Source: Triops longicaudatus
Taxonomy: Eukaryota > Arthropoda > Branchiopoda > Notostraca > Triopsidae
NCBI GenBank assembly: GCA_022885665.1
Contig: JAGQDJ010000026.1
Span: forward strand, 1-64,000
Length of the DNA: 64,000 nt
Direction of reading: 5' to 3'
Positions 24,881-38,646 of the stretch are shown here, piece by piece; within the stretch, counting starts at the first letter, position 1; every line of letters begins with the position of its first letter. The notes under the pieces were generated by a model. It searched no databases, was not told where the DNA came from, and worked only from the letters and a program-made list of their open reading frames with translations. A program made the position numbers and the translations under genes.

Positions 24881-27800
24881 ATGGTGGTGGGTGGTACATC
24901 AGCCAATGGTGGCCACGCCCAAATTCCTGATGTGCAGAATATTATGGGCGGAATGGAAAGCACGGCCGGGGTTCGTTTGCATAATCATCGACGTAAACTG
25001 CGTCAAAGGTAAAACTAGGATTCATTGTCACCGGATGACTAGAACACAGTTGGCAAAAATAGTTTGCATGCGGTTTAAAATGCTTTGGTTTTTATGGAGA
25101 GCGGTAAGGAGAGGCCAAAGCGAAGAGGTTACTAAAAAGTTTATGTGTTTTCTAAAGGTTTGACATTATTCGCAAATTGGGTCAAGGGACGTATGGCAAA
25201 GTGCAACTCGGCGTCAACAAGGAAACGGGACAAGAAGTAAGTTTTGCAGTTTTGCAGGGAAGAAGAGACAGCGAGAATGAGAGCGAAATAGGGGGGTGGC
25301 GAGAGCTAGAGTGTGAGAGAGGGAAAAATAAAGAAGGCACAGAGAAAGAGTGTACAGCGCTTTTATATTTAGTCTGAGGGCAAGAAATAGCTCCTGAGCT
25401 CGTTCCTGTCGCTGTGACGTCATCCATAGCGACATGACGTGGTGGCAGAGCAATTTCGTTTTGTATATCAGGAGGGAAATATGTTTTCGCAGTGACTTAT
25501 TTTCTTTCCTTTTTTTTTTGTTTGCGATGCCGGTTGATGACAGGTGGCCATCAAAACTATCAAGAAAGCCAAAATTGAAACTGAAGCGGATTTGATACGA
25601 ATCAGACGTGAGATTCAGATTATGTCTTCAGTGCGGCATCCTAACATCATCCATATTTATGAAGGTATTATTCGTCGAGATTCACACAAAGAAAAAGAGT
25701 TGCATTTCTTGTAACAAAGTGAGAAAAAGTCATTTTTCTTTCCTATTTTCTTGTTATTCCTTGTTTAGTGTTCGAGAATCGCGAGAAAATGGTGCTTGTA
25801 ATGGAGTACGCCGCCGGAGGGGAATTGTACGATTATTTGAGTGCACGCAAAGTACTAGCAGAAGAAGAAGCACGGCGGGTATTTCGACAAGTGGCGTCGT
25901 CCGTGTATTATTGTCACAAGCACCAAATTTGCCACCGAGATCTCAAATTAGAGAACATTTTGCTCGACGAAAAGGGCAATGCCAAAGTAAGTTACGATTT
26001 TATCCGTTGTTGAGGTTTTCCTTCATTTCCGACGTAGACTGGCACTTCCTGCCCGACTTCGCTTTATTCAGATTGTTTTTGTTATTAAAAGAAAATCTTC
26101 ATGAAATAGTAATTTGTCGATTTGTTCGGACTAATTTTCGCAATATTCAGGAAATAATTTCAGGACGCTAATTTTCCAGGATTACGAATAAGGGCACAGT
26201 TTAGCGAAAAGTGAACGAACATGATAATTGCCACTGTTCTGGGTAACTTAATCCTTCACGTTTTCCTTCCCTTTGGTAAACTTCACCCGGCTTTACTAAG
26301 CTCTTCCAAAACAGTTATTCCGTTCCTTCCTTAACGAGGAGAGTTACGTTTCCTTTGACAACTTTAGCTCCGTTTATTCGAAGAGAAAACCCCGTAAATT
26401 TGTCTTTTAATTAAGTTACGTTTCAGTGGAAAATCAGCCTGAAAAGTCAATTTTCCTCGAGAGAAAGCTTCCTATCTGAACAGAAATTAGGATAATTCTT
26501 TTTTTTTTTCTTGGACAATATTGAATGCACTTTATTTATTTTCGAGACATTTTTAAAATATTTTCATTTTTATTTTGGAGTAGCAAGGTGTAGATCCAAT
26601 ATTTAAGAAGTATTTATTGTAGGAAGTTAATCTTACGCCTTTGTCATTATTTAGATTGCTGACTTCGGTTTGTCGAACGTTTTTGATGAACGGCGAATGC
26701 TAACGACGTTTTGCGGCAGTCCTTTGTATGCTTCACCTGAGATTGTACGAGGAACACCATACATTGGTCCTGAAGTAGACTGTTGGTATGAAAGATCAAA
26801 GTCCTTTAGGTCAATTCTGACTTAACATTCTCATATTTTTCTGTCCGTGCCTTGAAACGACCTCGACAAAAAAAAAAGGTCCTTGGGTGTGCTGCTTTAC
26901 ACGTTAGTCTATGGTGCCATGCCCTTTGACGGATCTAATTTCAAACGCCTCGTCAAGCAAATTTCCCAGGGAGATTATTACGAGCCGAAGAAACCTTCGC
27001 GTAAGATTTCAGTTTTTTTTCCATAAAAGAAGAAGAACACGGCTAATCGGGTTGCATGTTTCCTTTTTATTCGCGCCTCTTCGCTCCCAACAGCGGCATC
27101 CTCATTAATCCGCCACATGTTAACAGTGGACCCAAAATGTCGAGCTACAGCTGAAGATATTTGCACGCATTGGTGGGTCAATGAAGGCTATGGAGAGTCT
27201 TGTCTGGAAATTGCAGAACATTTGGCCAACCAAACGCCTGTCAGACTCGACCTTTTGCTCTCCTTAATCCCACCCCCGCCCACGCCTCCTAGCACGGCTA
27301 CAGAACCTGCCGTAAGATTTTACTCCTTTCTTTTTCCTAAATACATATTTTATTTTTTAAGTGCAAGTCTTAAGATTTGTCTTAGCTTAAAATCGTCGAC
27401 AAGTATATGAACTTTGGTACCCAAGAAGCGAAAAAAATGTGGACGTGTTTATGAACTTCGATATGCCTTCTCAGAGAAAAGAGCATAGACTTTCTCGTAT
27501 AGTATTACAGTAGTTTATCAACGAGGATGTAGAAGTTCAGTTAAGGTAAACGCTCATTCAAATGTTGAAGTCTGAAGAGCGACAACTGAGTCGTTTGGCA
27601 TCAAATCATATCTGTAGGTCCGTAAAGTATTAAAATTGGTGCCTCATAATTTTCCTCTTCCGTTTTCTACTTTTTTTCGACAGAAGAAGAAAGTTAGGTC
27701 TCCGAAATCAGTATGACGAGATTGTATTGCCTCGTCACTACATTAGCTTTGAATGCTTAATTGATGTTCTTTTTCCGAGTACTGTAACTATTTCCGTAAA

Positions 27801-30800
27801 GTTTGCCCACGAAGTTAATTAATTACGTTTAATTACCTTGTCAGATTCCTTTTAGCGACCTCAGCGATTTGTAAATGCGTGTGATGGTTACATATGTAAT
27901 ATTGCAGGAAATTTGTACTGTTAGCATCACAGCTATCGGTACTCAAAACACGCCCACAGTACTTTCTTGCATTGATCTCTACTTTTTACTGCACTAAACA
28001 TTCATAGATCTTTTTCTGTAAACAAGTTAGCCACGCAGTCGTTTAGCTTTGAACCTTTCGCTTTTGAAGTCGGCGGAATTACGTATTTATGCGTCATTCA
28101 ACCTACAATCGTTTTATTCAGCTTCAAAGGGCAGGCAATGACGGATTCCCGGCAACTGAACCGAGTTTTTATGATTTTTACAAACTGTATGACTCAAGCA
28201 GTTGTCGCGATTCTTAGGTATGCAAACATGTTACTTCACACTTCGAACTGGTTACGGAGCGTCGAAGTGGGATACAAAACCCTTAACACTGCGATTTGAT
28301 TACTCAAGTAACATATCCATAGGTTATAAACAACAACGTATACCGAGAAAGAATCGTAGATTTGACGACAACTTCTGTCATTCAAGCTGTGTAAAACTTG
28401 TATTAACACGGAAAATAGTCAAGGTCGCACTAACAAACCTCGGAGTCGGTTAGTTGACATTGTTAGACTTCTACGGAATAATATCGTCAACAGTTTGCTA
28501 AATTAATTTTGAAATTATTCAGGATTGCCTCATTTCTAAAATAAATATTTTTTTTAGGCTGCTGATGAAACTGACTCCATGAACGACTATGCAACAGCTC
28601 AATCAGAGCCGTCAAAGGAAGAAGAGGAAGTGGGCGAGGGTAAGAGCGATACCCATGAGAAGAAGAAGAAGCGCAAGGAGAAGAAAGAAAAGGACAAAGA
28701 CAGCAAACGGAAAAAGGAGGAGGAAAAAGAGGAAGCCCCACCCCGAGCAATAACGCCCCCTCCAGCTCTCACTGAAATCCCGGCCCCCAAAGAACCTAGC
28801 ATGCTCTCCTCGAGCCAAGTGTTTTTGGATGCCATAGGCCCTGAACCGGACGCCATACCTCCGCCTGCACCCATATCCCCTGAAATGGAAGTCGACGAGG
28901 GCGTTTCGACCTCCAGTTCATGGACCATGGCCCAGGACACGCCGCTTCCTCAAGAACCCGCTTCTGAGCCAGAAATTCCCGCAGAAGCCGTGGAATTCCT
29001 TCCAGCTATGACTTTAGCCACAGAATCTTCCGTGACGGAACCCAAACTCGAGGAAGCTGTCGATCTTCCGCCAGCATCACCCGTGGAATTCGAAATCGCC
29101 AACTCAGAAAGCATTGCTGCCGTTCAAGTTCTGCCCTCTACGCCTTGGCAAACGCACAAAGAGATAGAACCTACACAGCCACCTAGTACCGAGGCACCTG
29201 CAGAACCAAGTATGGACAACACCATCGTCCCCTTGTGTGATTCTTGCGTTGTGAAAGATTCCAGCGTAGCGAAGGAAATCAATCGCACTTCGATCGGTTC
29301 GGTACTCAGTGACTCCTCCCTTAGAGACTTGGATAAAGACTCGGACAAGGAAATGATCTCTTCCCCGAGCGGAAGAGTGAGTTTACGTGACAGATTAGAA
29401 ACTTCAGGTTCCACGACGCCGTCAACACCTTCCCCTACTCGCTTGTCTGACAAACGCTATTCCCGCGTGTTTCGACAAGCAGAGTTGTTCGAATCTCAGC
29501 AGCAATCTCTACCAGCATCACCCCCTAGTAGGACTATGACCTTGGAACGGCCCAAGAAAGTCACCTTGCACGGTCTCAAGGTCAGCGATACGCGCCGGAT
29601 GTACGAAGACAAGCTAGCCAATGAAAAGAAACCCGCTGTGGTCGTTCCTTCGCTCAAAGTTTCGGATGCCAAACGCGCTTTTGAAATCAGTGCCGCGACG
29701 CTCAAAACTCGCTCGGCCTCCAGCAGCAATACATTCTCCAGAAATAGTACCGCCTTCCCTCGCCGCACAGTCATCCTCACCCCAGACTCCGCCCCCGTAC
29801 AGAAACCGCAACCCGTTACCCGACCAAAATCCGAAAGCGCAATCAAACACCCTGTTTCTTCACCATTAAGGGTTGATAGTCCGCCTACGGCAGTTGAAAC
29901 TGTTCAGCCTTCTAAAACCAAAGTAGACGTTCGTAGTAAGAAAGACAAGGAAGAAGACCGCGAAGCGGTGGTCGTTGGTGGCCTCGGGGTACGAATTGGA
30001 GCCGTGGGCAAAGTTACCGGTATTGCCATGGAAACGAAAGCCGTACCTTCGAAACCAGTAGCGCCGGTAGCCGTAGCAGTACCTGTACCGGCAACTGACA
30101 CCGTTCAAGAAAAACCGGCCAAAGGGGCGGTGAAAGTGTCGGTCAAAGCATTGGAGCTTGAACCGGTTGTTAAACGCGTCGCGTCACCTGAACCGGTGCA
30201 GCACCAAGTACCGGTCGTGGTAGATACCGGTGTTGGACCGGCGCATACCGTTTCCATGCTGGTAAGCGGCAGCACAGCATTAAATCACACCGCCTCCCCG
30301 CCTGATACCCCACGGGAACGTTTTGTGGTGTCACCACCGCCTGACACGCCGAAACGCGTAGCGTCACCACCTTGTAAGCCACCTATGTCGGGCCGTGTGA
30401 CGTCACCTACTCGTGTAGTGATGGTACAGGCTCCACCCGTGGAGCGTATGACGTCACCGTTACCCTGGACCAAAGCCATGCCACCAGCGCCTGCGAGAGT
30501 CAAGTCTCCGCCCCCTGTACCAGCCAGTACTCAAAGTTCGAGCAATTTGGTGGAGAACAGGTCGCAAATTCTTTATCCAATACAAGTTACGGCCAGCACT
30601 ACCGGCAAAAAGGAGAGAATTATTCCGATTCAAGTTGAAGGCCGAAACCCACCGGCGCAACGGACTGCCCCGACTCCCCCGCCCACCCAACCAACTGCAC
30701 CGACTCCTCCCCCGCCTGCGCAGCAAATGGCTCCCACTTCTCCACCGGCCGTTGTCACGCCGCAAACGGAAGTAGTGACCAGGAGACAAGAGTCCGTTCT

Positions 30801-33800
30801 TTCGGAAGCAGAAAGCGATTCGAGTCGATTGAGCGGATGGAGAGAACCGATTCGCAAATCGCCCAGAGAGGTTATTATTCCGATCGCCATGGAAGGGGGC
30901 GGATTTGTTACTCCGAAAGTGCAAACGCCTTCTGCCAATACCGCGGAAATTAAGAGGCCGTTACGGTTCGACCGTAGCAAGAGATTTGGGTAAATATTGC
31001 TTGCATTAGTGTTAATGTCAGGCAGTTCTTAAGTATAATTCAAGCTTAAGTTACTTAACATTTGGCTTGGGAACGTTATAAGCAGGCACAGAAGAACAAC
31101 AAGAAAATAAAATTGTTCGTTTTTCTTTGAGGAGTGAAAAACAAAATGAGTTGAAATTGACGAATCTATTTTATGCGTGCAACTTTTGTACACTTTATAT
31201 ATAATCTATTTTCTTTATTATTATTTTTTTTTGCAACTTACTTTCCTGTTTTTTGTGTGTTCCTTATTTTACATTTTTTTATTACTTTTTCTGTAGGAGT
31301 CTGTTAAGCGAAGAAGACGATTTTGGAAGTGGGGCGCTGGGTTTGCAGCGCTTGAGTTCCTTCGGTAAAAGACATGAGACTCCACGTGAAGAAACATGGA
31401 GCAGAACCAGTCGTCGATTGGAGCGCAGTGATTCCGTTAGCTCGGGTGATGACGACGATGATGATACCTTCCAATTGCTCACAGCGGAGTCCCTCTTTTC
31501 CAACCTGCTTTCTAAGGTAGGCATTGAATTGAAGACTAAAGTAGTTCGTAAATGTTATTTTTCATGTAATGTTCCTTGTTTAGGTACGTCACTTGACGAG
31601 AAGAGCGAATCGCGATGAGCCCATTATGATCCGCACACGGTACACTAGTCCAGCTCCTTCGAATGCGAGCGAACCCCGTTACAGTACCACAATCCATTGT
31701 ACCAGAGAAAGCTCAGATAATGGAGATGGATCCAGGTCCACTAGTCGGTCCGAAAACAGTCGTGGAAGAGGAGATGGTGGCTCCGACGCTGGTTCGACCC
31801 ATCGCTGGAGTCGTGCGTCTCCCAGCTCGGAGTCCGGCTCTAGGTGACCAGAAAATTGATTTTTTCTCCTTGTGGCTCATTATTGAAGCCAGATTTCATG
31901 AAAAACGTGGCTATTGTATTTTTAGTCCACGAAAATCTCAAACCTTTCTGAAATCGTGATAGATATTATTTATATAGTATAAGCTCTTTTTATTTTTATT
32001 TATTTACCTTGTATTATTATACATTTATGTGGTCTGTGATTATAGGAAAAAAATCCGATTTTTTTTTCGTTGGGTTTCATTATTTATGCGTTATGTTTTG
32101 CCTGTAGTAGAACAGAAAATCTGAGGCGTTTCCCTAGTCGTGATGAAAGCAGTACAGCCTGGCGTCGGTCTTCCGTTCCTCGAGAAACATCTCTACCTCC
32201 GCAAGATAGCAATAGCGTCACGGACACTAGCGCAGCTTATACTACGTCAACCCTACCAAGAGGTACGCGAAAGGTTCCCATTGTATTGTAAGCACACTGT
32301 CGGAGCCATATTGTTGGCTTCTGAAAGCACATTTTTATCTCTTGACTATTCTTAGCTTGCCAAAATTAGGAAATAGGGTAAGTGAAATTCGTTAAACGCG
32401 AATTAGTATTGTTCCTTTAAAATTTCATCATTTTCTTGCGCTAACGTTTTTTGATACATTTAGTTAATTCTTTTTTAAGTTTCTTTTCCTATGATTTTTT
32501 TCATGACGTTTTTGGGGACTTTCTCTCGATTCAGCTTGAAGGTGTGAGAAATAGATGTAACAAGCGATGAGAACAGAAGGCATGGGGTTGCATAAAAGAA
32601 CGACATTGAAGATTCGTTTGTCTGTTATGTTGCAGTTCGTCCTGCGTCTCGTGTGACTTTGTCCGTGCATGTGCCTGCTCATCCTACGTCCGTTTCTGTT
32701 GCCCCAGCGCCTTCTCGTATTACTTCTTCTTCAGCGCTGACCCTCGTCCAGTCGCCCAACCTACCTTCTCCTTGGTCCCTCCCTAAAGAACGTGAACCAG
32801 AAGCCTTCAACCCCGGACGGCATTCCTGGCGATCTTCCGTTTCCTTTTCTGTGTCTTCAGCATCGTCTTCACCGCCGTCAAGTCCGTAGACAAAACACGT
32901 TCAAAACATGCGACATTCATACGCCAACTCTAAATATACATACATCACACACATACACCTTGATTTGAAGCATGACTATCCCGCTGCCACTTTTCTGCAT
33001 GGCTTCTTTTCTGCCTGGCTACCCAAAAAGTTACCCTCGGCAACATGTCATGGAATTCAAAGGTAAACTGTGGGCTCCTTACTTTTGTAATGGTTGCTTA
33101 CCACCCTTATCTCCAACCCGGTTAGCTTCATTTAAAAGATTCAAAGGCTTCTCCGACAACTGAAATCGCAAAAAGTTAGGCTATTGTCGGAAATGTCTAT
33201 TCTACTGTTAACCGTAAGTTTTTATTATTCAGTTTTCTTCATCGTTCTTTACAGAAAAATCCTTTAAAATAGCTACTTGTATTATTTTGTCGTTAAAAAA
33301 ATATGTTTTACCACATTTGCAGCTCAGCAGCAAAACTAGTTTTTAACAAACTAGGTCACAGTAAGGAATTTCTGCGTAGTAACGTCCTCTTTTAGCGCTT
33401 ATGAATCATTCTACAAAGTGGACGACCAAGTGAGAGGAATTTGCTTGGCTATTGTGGCTTACTTACAAGTCCTTGTAGGTTTACGTTTATGCGGCTACAA
33501 TGTGGTCGAAATATGATTGGAATTTTGGTGTATTTTTGACAGCAATACGGCTTGAAAAAAAGCCAAGGAATTTGAGAAATTCAATGGTCGCCTTATACTT
33601 ATGAAACGACAGTTATGTAAGCTGTTCTGGTCTTCAAAACTAAATTTAACTCTCTTCGGTTTACTGGATGTGTCACTGTCTCTGTCGTGACGTAAAGGGA
33701 GGTGGGATATCTACGCGTTACACTCGTGGGCACAATTTAACTTCCAAAACGGAAGTACAAGTCATACTGACTCTATAAGATCGTTAGTTAACATCTCAAA

Positions 33801-36800
33801 GATAACATTCAAAGTGTCTTAAATGCAATTCCAGCCATTCGTAGCTTGTGAACCATTATTTAGTATTACAGATCATTATGTAAAATAAGATTCCTTATAC
33901 GGTGAAACAATTTTCTTCATGAGTCAGACATCAAGATTTTATGGAAAGTCGCAAGATTAAGATCAAAGTCGGAGCATCCTTTGAGTCACCATAAGACCAC
34001 CACCCTGCTTTTTAAACCACGACTCTGTCAAACTGTGATAATCCGAGCAGGTTTTTCTTTCTGATCCCGTGATCTAGGTATTAAATCGGGGGATTTGGAC
34101 CGCTACCCACTGACAGCCATGCTTACCCGCCAAGCCCTGCAGTCCCATTTACGTCAAACCGGAAGTGACCTCACCCAGCCTCCACCGAACACCCGAGACG
34201 ACAGCGACAATTTCTCCGATGCTTCCTCCACCTCCAGCTACCGTAACAACAACTTAGCCTGGGCGCTGGCTCGACTTAATACCGTACTCAAGGACACTGC
34301 CGGTCCTCGTGAATACACCCGAGCACTCAGTAATCGTGAATTGGGTGAGAACGGCCCCACCACGAACAAGAATAGTAGCTCCCAAGCTCGAGATGGTCGT
34401 CGGTATCAACGCTACGGTCGTTCCGCCACGGCTGGTGAATGGATCGACGCGAACCCTTCGAGTAAATCCGATGGGAGTGGCTTGTCGGATGACGAAACCC
34501 GGTTATCTTACCGGACGTACACCCGAACTTCCAGTCGCGAGTATCTGAGTCCGGACAAAGATTACGGAAGTTTAAGCAACCACAGCAGTCGACCGACATC
34601 ACCTGTGAGTACCGTCTCGTTGCCCCGCCCAGTACATCACAACCCGCCCCCTTTGCAGCCCGTCCAAGAAGCTAACGAAGAGAGCAAAGCTCCTACGCCT
34701 CAGTTAGAGCGAAAGTGTCCTCCACCAGCGCCAGTAGTGATCCCCGTCATTCCCAACGCTTTGGTCACGCCCAAGTCCCAGTCAAAGGCCGGTTCTGTGT
34801 CCAAAACCGCAGCCAAACCTGCAAAAGCTCCGGAGCCGGCACCTGAGGTGCCTGTTGTAGTCTTACGACCTACACCTCAACGTAATGCCAGGCCCTACAC
34901 CGCGTTCTATGTCCCCGAAATGACCAACGCAACCCCGGGACCACCAACCACGCTTATTCCTGTTGACCAAACTAACAACGGTGGCGTTTGCAACGCAAAT
35001 CCGCGTCGAACGTTAGAAACGGACGATGACAATAAAAACACGGGAAGCAAGAGAGTATCAAGGTTCTTGCGACCGGATTTCTTCGACACGCCTCGAGAAG
35101 AAAGTGCTTATGTTAAGAAAGCCCCGCCCATTGATCTTGACGCGGCTGAAAAGGCGAAAGCGAAATTCTTAAAATCGGTAGAAAAACGCTGGGAGAAATA
35201 TCGCTGGGATGACAATAAATTCCCAGCAACAACCACCACAACTTCAACCCCGCCCACTTTGGTCGACTCCTCCACCCAAACTTCAAACACCGTGCCCAGT
35301 CCTTCGTCGTCACCTCCTAAACCTGTAATCTCGGAATCTGTTACTCTTAAATCAAATATACGTCAAGAATCTGGCAGTGTGAATGAATCTCCAGTAGTAA
35401 AAATGCAGCAAGCACCGTGCGTTAAAACAAAAGAATCTCCAGAGGTTGTTGAAGCGAAAAAGGAGGAAAAAAGCTCCAAGAAGGCAACGGAGGGGAAAAT
35501 CTCACCGAAATTAAAAGTACGTCGTCAGTTTGAACATTTGCTGAATTTAGCAGCCGCACAATTCCAGCGGAGTGGATCACCGAGTAAGGCCAAGTTGGTC
35601 GGTAAAACGGAAGCTAAAGAGAAGGAATGTAATGGTGAAGTCTTGGAACCCAATCTTATCAAGCCTTCTGCGGTTTTAAAAATACAGAGGGGTGAATGTG
35701 ACGGAATTCCGACATCGGTTCAGACAGCACAAAGCCAGGACGACGCGGAGCAAGGGAAGTTTCTGGAAGAGGTGAAGAAACAGTCCCGACCAACGGTACC
35801 TGTTAAGCCGGATCACCTAAAACCGCATATTAATGGTACTAAAAGTACACCAGTGAGTCCACCGGCGGACGATGAGTCATGTACCAAACTGGGCTCATGG
35901 GGCGAAGAAGTGGTGCGTACAGCGAATATGAAGTTGCAGGAAAACGGGAGAAGAAATGCCAAAAGTCCATCGGGGACTCGGCTTCCCACGGAATACACAA
36001 ATACCTCGGATTTAGGATCGCTAGGGGAAGACATTGTACGTGCTGCCAGGCAAAGACGTCTCGATGAGCCCCCAACAGAAGCTACAGAGTGTTCGGAAGA
36101 AATTCCAGGCACGCCCACAGAGTGCTCATGGGATTCAGCTTCAGTTTGCTCGGATCTGACTCGGGATCGGGAGGAAGACGAAAGCGTCAGTGACCGAATT
36201 TTCCGAAAGAGTTTCTATTCGCGGTTCAACGATGCCGTGAATTCCACCCAGCCTGCACGTCATCACAAATCGGTGAAAAACCGACGCTCAACAACCCAAG
36301 ATATCCTAGATACGCCCATTTCGCACATACACCGCGAGAACACGGAAGAGTCGATTAGCTTACCTCCACGGAATCCGAGTTTGAAATACGCGCGGCAGAC
36401 TTCCAACTTACGGAGTGAGGAATCGGATGCTGTTTTCGTCCGTAAGTTTCTTTCACGTTCGTCGTCGCGACATTTGGAGAATTTCGATACCAACCCGACG
36501 GAAGTTAATCACCGGAGCTCCGTCGTAAGTCCTGTGGAAGATGTCACAGAGTCGGATCGGTTTGGGTTAAGATTGATCAACTCGAGGGAGAGTTCTGTGT
36601 CGCGTCACTCGTCGCTTAGGGACGCAAGTGCGGAACGAAGCTTACCTTCGTCTTCCTCGGCCAAGCTGCGGAGTTCAGCGGCCACCAGGGACCACTCATT
36701 GTCACGCTTCGGTGATGAAAAACGCTTAGGGACCACCTCCAATTCCTCTGGGGTATCGACACTGGACATGGCCCGAAACCGGTCCCAAACGCCCGCCAAG

Positions 36801-37900
36801 TCTTCCTATCGAGTTGCGGACTCCATCACCAATTCTGCAAGTAGTAGTGGCAACTCTGAGGGACGCGAATGCAGAACGTATGGAGCGACGCGGACGGCCA
36901 CTTCGCGATTCTTTGGCGTCGATTCTGACAGATCTTTAACCGATTCATCCTCGGACAGTCGCAGCATCAATCGGCGAAGCATGGCATCCCCTGCGGCGGA
37001 TTACTCCACTTCCAGCTTGCCGCGTCGCTTGAATCGGTAAAAGAGATTTATGTAATTCTTATTCTATTACAGTTAGTCATCGCTACGTGCATTCTTATGG
37101 AATCTGGCGGGTAATTCGTTTGAAAAAGCGTTCGTTATAGAACTATTCTACTGTACTGATTATTACGGACGAAAGGTTATGGCAAGCAAATTCTCCGAAC
37201 TCGTGGATGTATACATTATAACTTGTACTCTATAGAGTAGATTCTCGTTATAAGGAATCTTTATGTAACGAACTTGTCTTAAAAAGTAGACGGATTATAC
37301 AGTCTTAGGTTATGTAAGTGTGTGCAGAAAAGCGTCCAGTGTAAAGATGCATGTTCGGATGCAATCCGCACAGAACGGAGTAACCGAACAGTTTTTTAGT
37401 TATTGATGGATGGTATTGGGTAATACTATATACTTAGGACTTATAAATTGGAATAGAATTACTTTGGAATAGAATTATTTAATAATCATGGTAATTTATC
37501 TTATATTAAAAAAAAACGTGTTTTTAATTTTTATTCTGTCTATAGGTTTAGTTTGCACGAAAGTCAACCCGCGATTCGCAGCCTGACCCGCCCATCGCAG
37601 GAGCCCTCGTCGTCACGGTATTCTTCTCTGTTGGAAGAGCAAAGCCCGTGGTCTCCAACGTCTTTACGTCGCCCAGGTTTAACCTCCGACCTGTCTTCTA
37701 CTTCGTCCTCGTCTTCTTCAGCGTTTCCACGGCGGGAAGTCACTTCTACTTCAATTCTGACTCGGGATCGGGATCGAGATTCGTCACTGTCGCGAAGAGA
37801 GCCTACCTCGTCCGTGTTCTTTCGTGGTGCAAGTACGGGATTAGCAACGGATTCATATGCAACTTTGCGAAACTCAGCATATTTCCGACCACGGCGATAA
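24881..37900 (+). CDS. NUAK: NUAK family AMPK-related kinase with a giant disordered tail
   Basis: Serine/threonine kinase activated by LKB1, acting on myosin phosphatase, adhesion and proteostasis. Exons: 24881-25008, 25158-25236, 25544-25664, 25769-25986, 26655-26785, 26879-27000, 27094-27311, 28558-30989, 31297-31516, 31584-31843, 32108-32262, 34078-37036, 37546-37900, giving about 2465 aa. The kinase domain spans residues about 44-340: GQGTYGKV glycine loop, VAIKTIKKAK lysine, CHRDLKLEN, IADFGLSNVF, and LTTFCGSPLYASPE with the LKB1-target Thr. The remaining 2100 residues are Ser/Pro-rich, encoded by two very large exons. Drosophila Nuak likewise has very long isoforms. All splice phases fit. 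Exon 32636-32889 (separate entry) is an alternative ending. The large exons would stop at once (GTAA) if their introns were retained. Confidence 0.88.
32636..32889 (+). CDS. Alternative terminal exon of NUAK
   Basis: This exon follows a good acceptor (TGTTGCAG) and joins exon 32108-32262 in phase (Gly/Val junction), reading VRPASRVTLSVHVPAHPTS and ending SSPPSSP then TAG. The next exon at 34078 also needs the same incoming phase, so it can replace this one but cannot follow it. It therefore predicts a shorter isoform of roughly 1445 aa that lacks the two last exons. Inference from splice phase only. Confidence 0.55.
37115..37330. mobile_element. Two pogo/Tigger-like ends in the last NUAK intron
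   Basis: At 37130-37157 the sequence GTTCGTTATAGAACTATTC runs into TACTG (a right end). At 37236-37259 AGTAGATTCTCGTTATAAGG is a left end of the same type. They face outward from a shared 80-bp interval, as if two short elements lay side by side. Their other ends are too decayed to place. Confidence 0.4.
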
Positions 37901-38646
37901 AGCCCAAGTGCAACCTTTGATGCAAAAGATATAGACACAAACAAATTGAATGGTGATTTGAAATCGCTGGAGGGACAGCAGCAGAAGGTGGTGCTAAAAA
38001 CACGATATCTTTATGTTTGGCTGATGTGTTGTCTAGTTTTTATACCTAGTCCAAGAAGTGCTTTATCATCTGTGATTTATGGAGTAGTTCGTTTTAGTCC
38101 TGACGAGAAAGGAAAAAAGAATGAGATGAAAACGCACGCTTTTTATGTTCGAAAAACACTGTATTTCTTCTTCGAGATGCGTATTGACGCATGGGAAGGG
38201 GGCGCTTGTTTGCATGTCAAAAATTATTGTTGATTGTTCCTCAAAGAAAAACCTTTTAAGAATAAACAAGGTTACCAGGAGAGAAACAAAGTATTTTACT
38301 ATATTAGTAGACACAAGAGGTGACGTCAGAAGTGGCGCGTGCACGACATAGTTGCCATAACAACCAATCAACGGCTGGCGCGAGTTTACGCAGCTCGGAG
38401 AATGAGTTGAGGACCTACGGTGATGTATTTCTCAAGTTTTATGCAATAATCTGCTGCTTTTGCAAATTTTTTGTCCGACGAATACCTTTAATTGACCTGA
38501 CGGTAAGTACGCGTTCTTAACACAGTCTTACGATATTAACCTTACATTTTTTACTACCAGAATAACACATTCGATAACTGTGTATGAAATCTTTGCTTCT
38601 GCTTAGGGTCTTTCTTGTCCATAAAGCGTAACAACAAAAATAAATT
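37901..38646 (+). other. NUAK 3' UTR and 5' region of the TRPV gene
   Basis: An AATAAA at 38261-38266 may end NUAK transcripts. Then an apparent untranslated exon of the TRPV gene ends at a strong donor (GGTAAGTACG, GT at 38503) and rejoins after an acceptor at 38605-38606, just before the start codon at 38647. No other gene is seen. Confidence 0.5.

Noticed and set aside
34095..37040. A separate single-exon gene of 981 codons
   Set aside because: It begins at a TTG, is preceded by a good acceptor at 34076-34077 in phase with exon 32108-32262, and ends in a donor that joins 37546 in phase, so it is a NUAK tail exon.
37564..37944. Antisense open frame of 126 codons
   Set aside because: It is the opposite strand of the Arg/Ser-rich last NUAK exon and has no splice or domain support.
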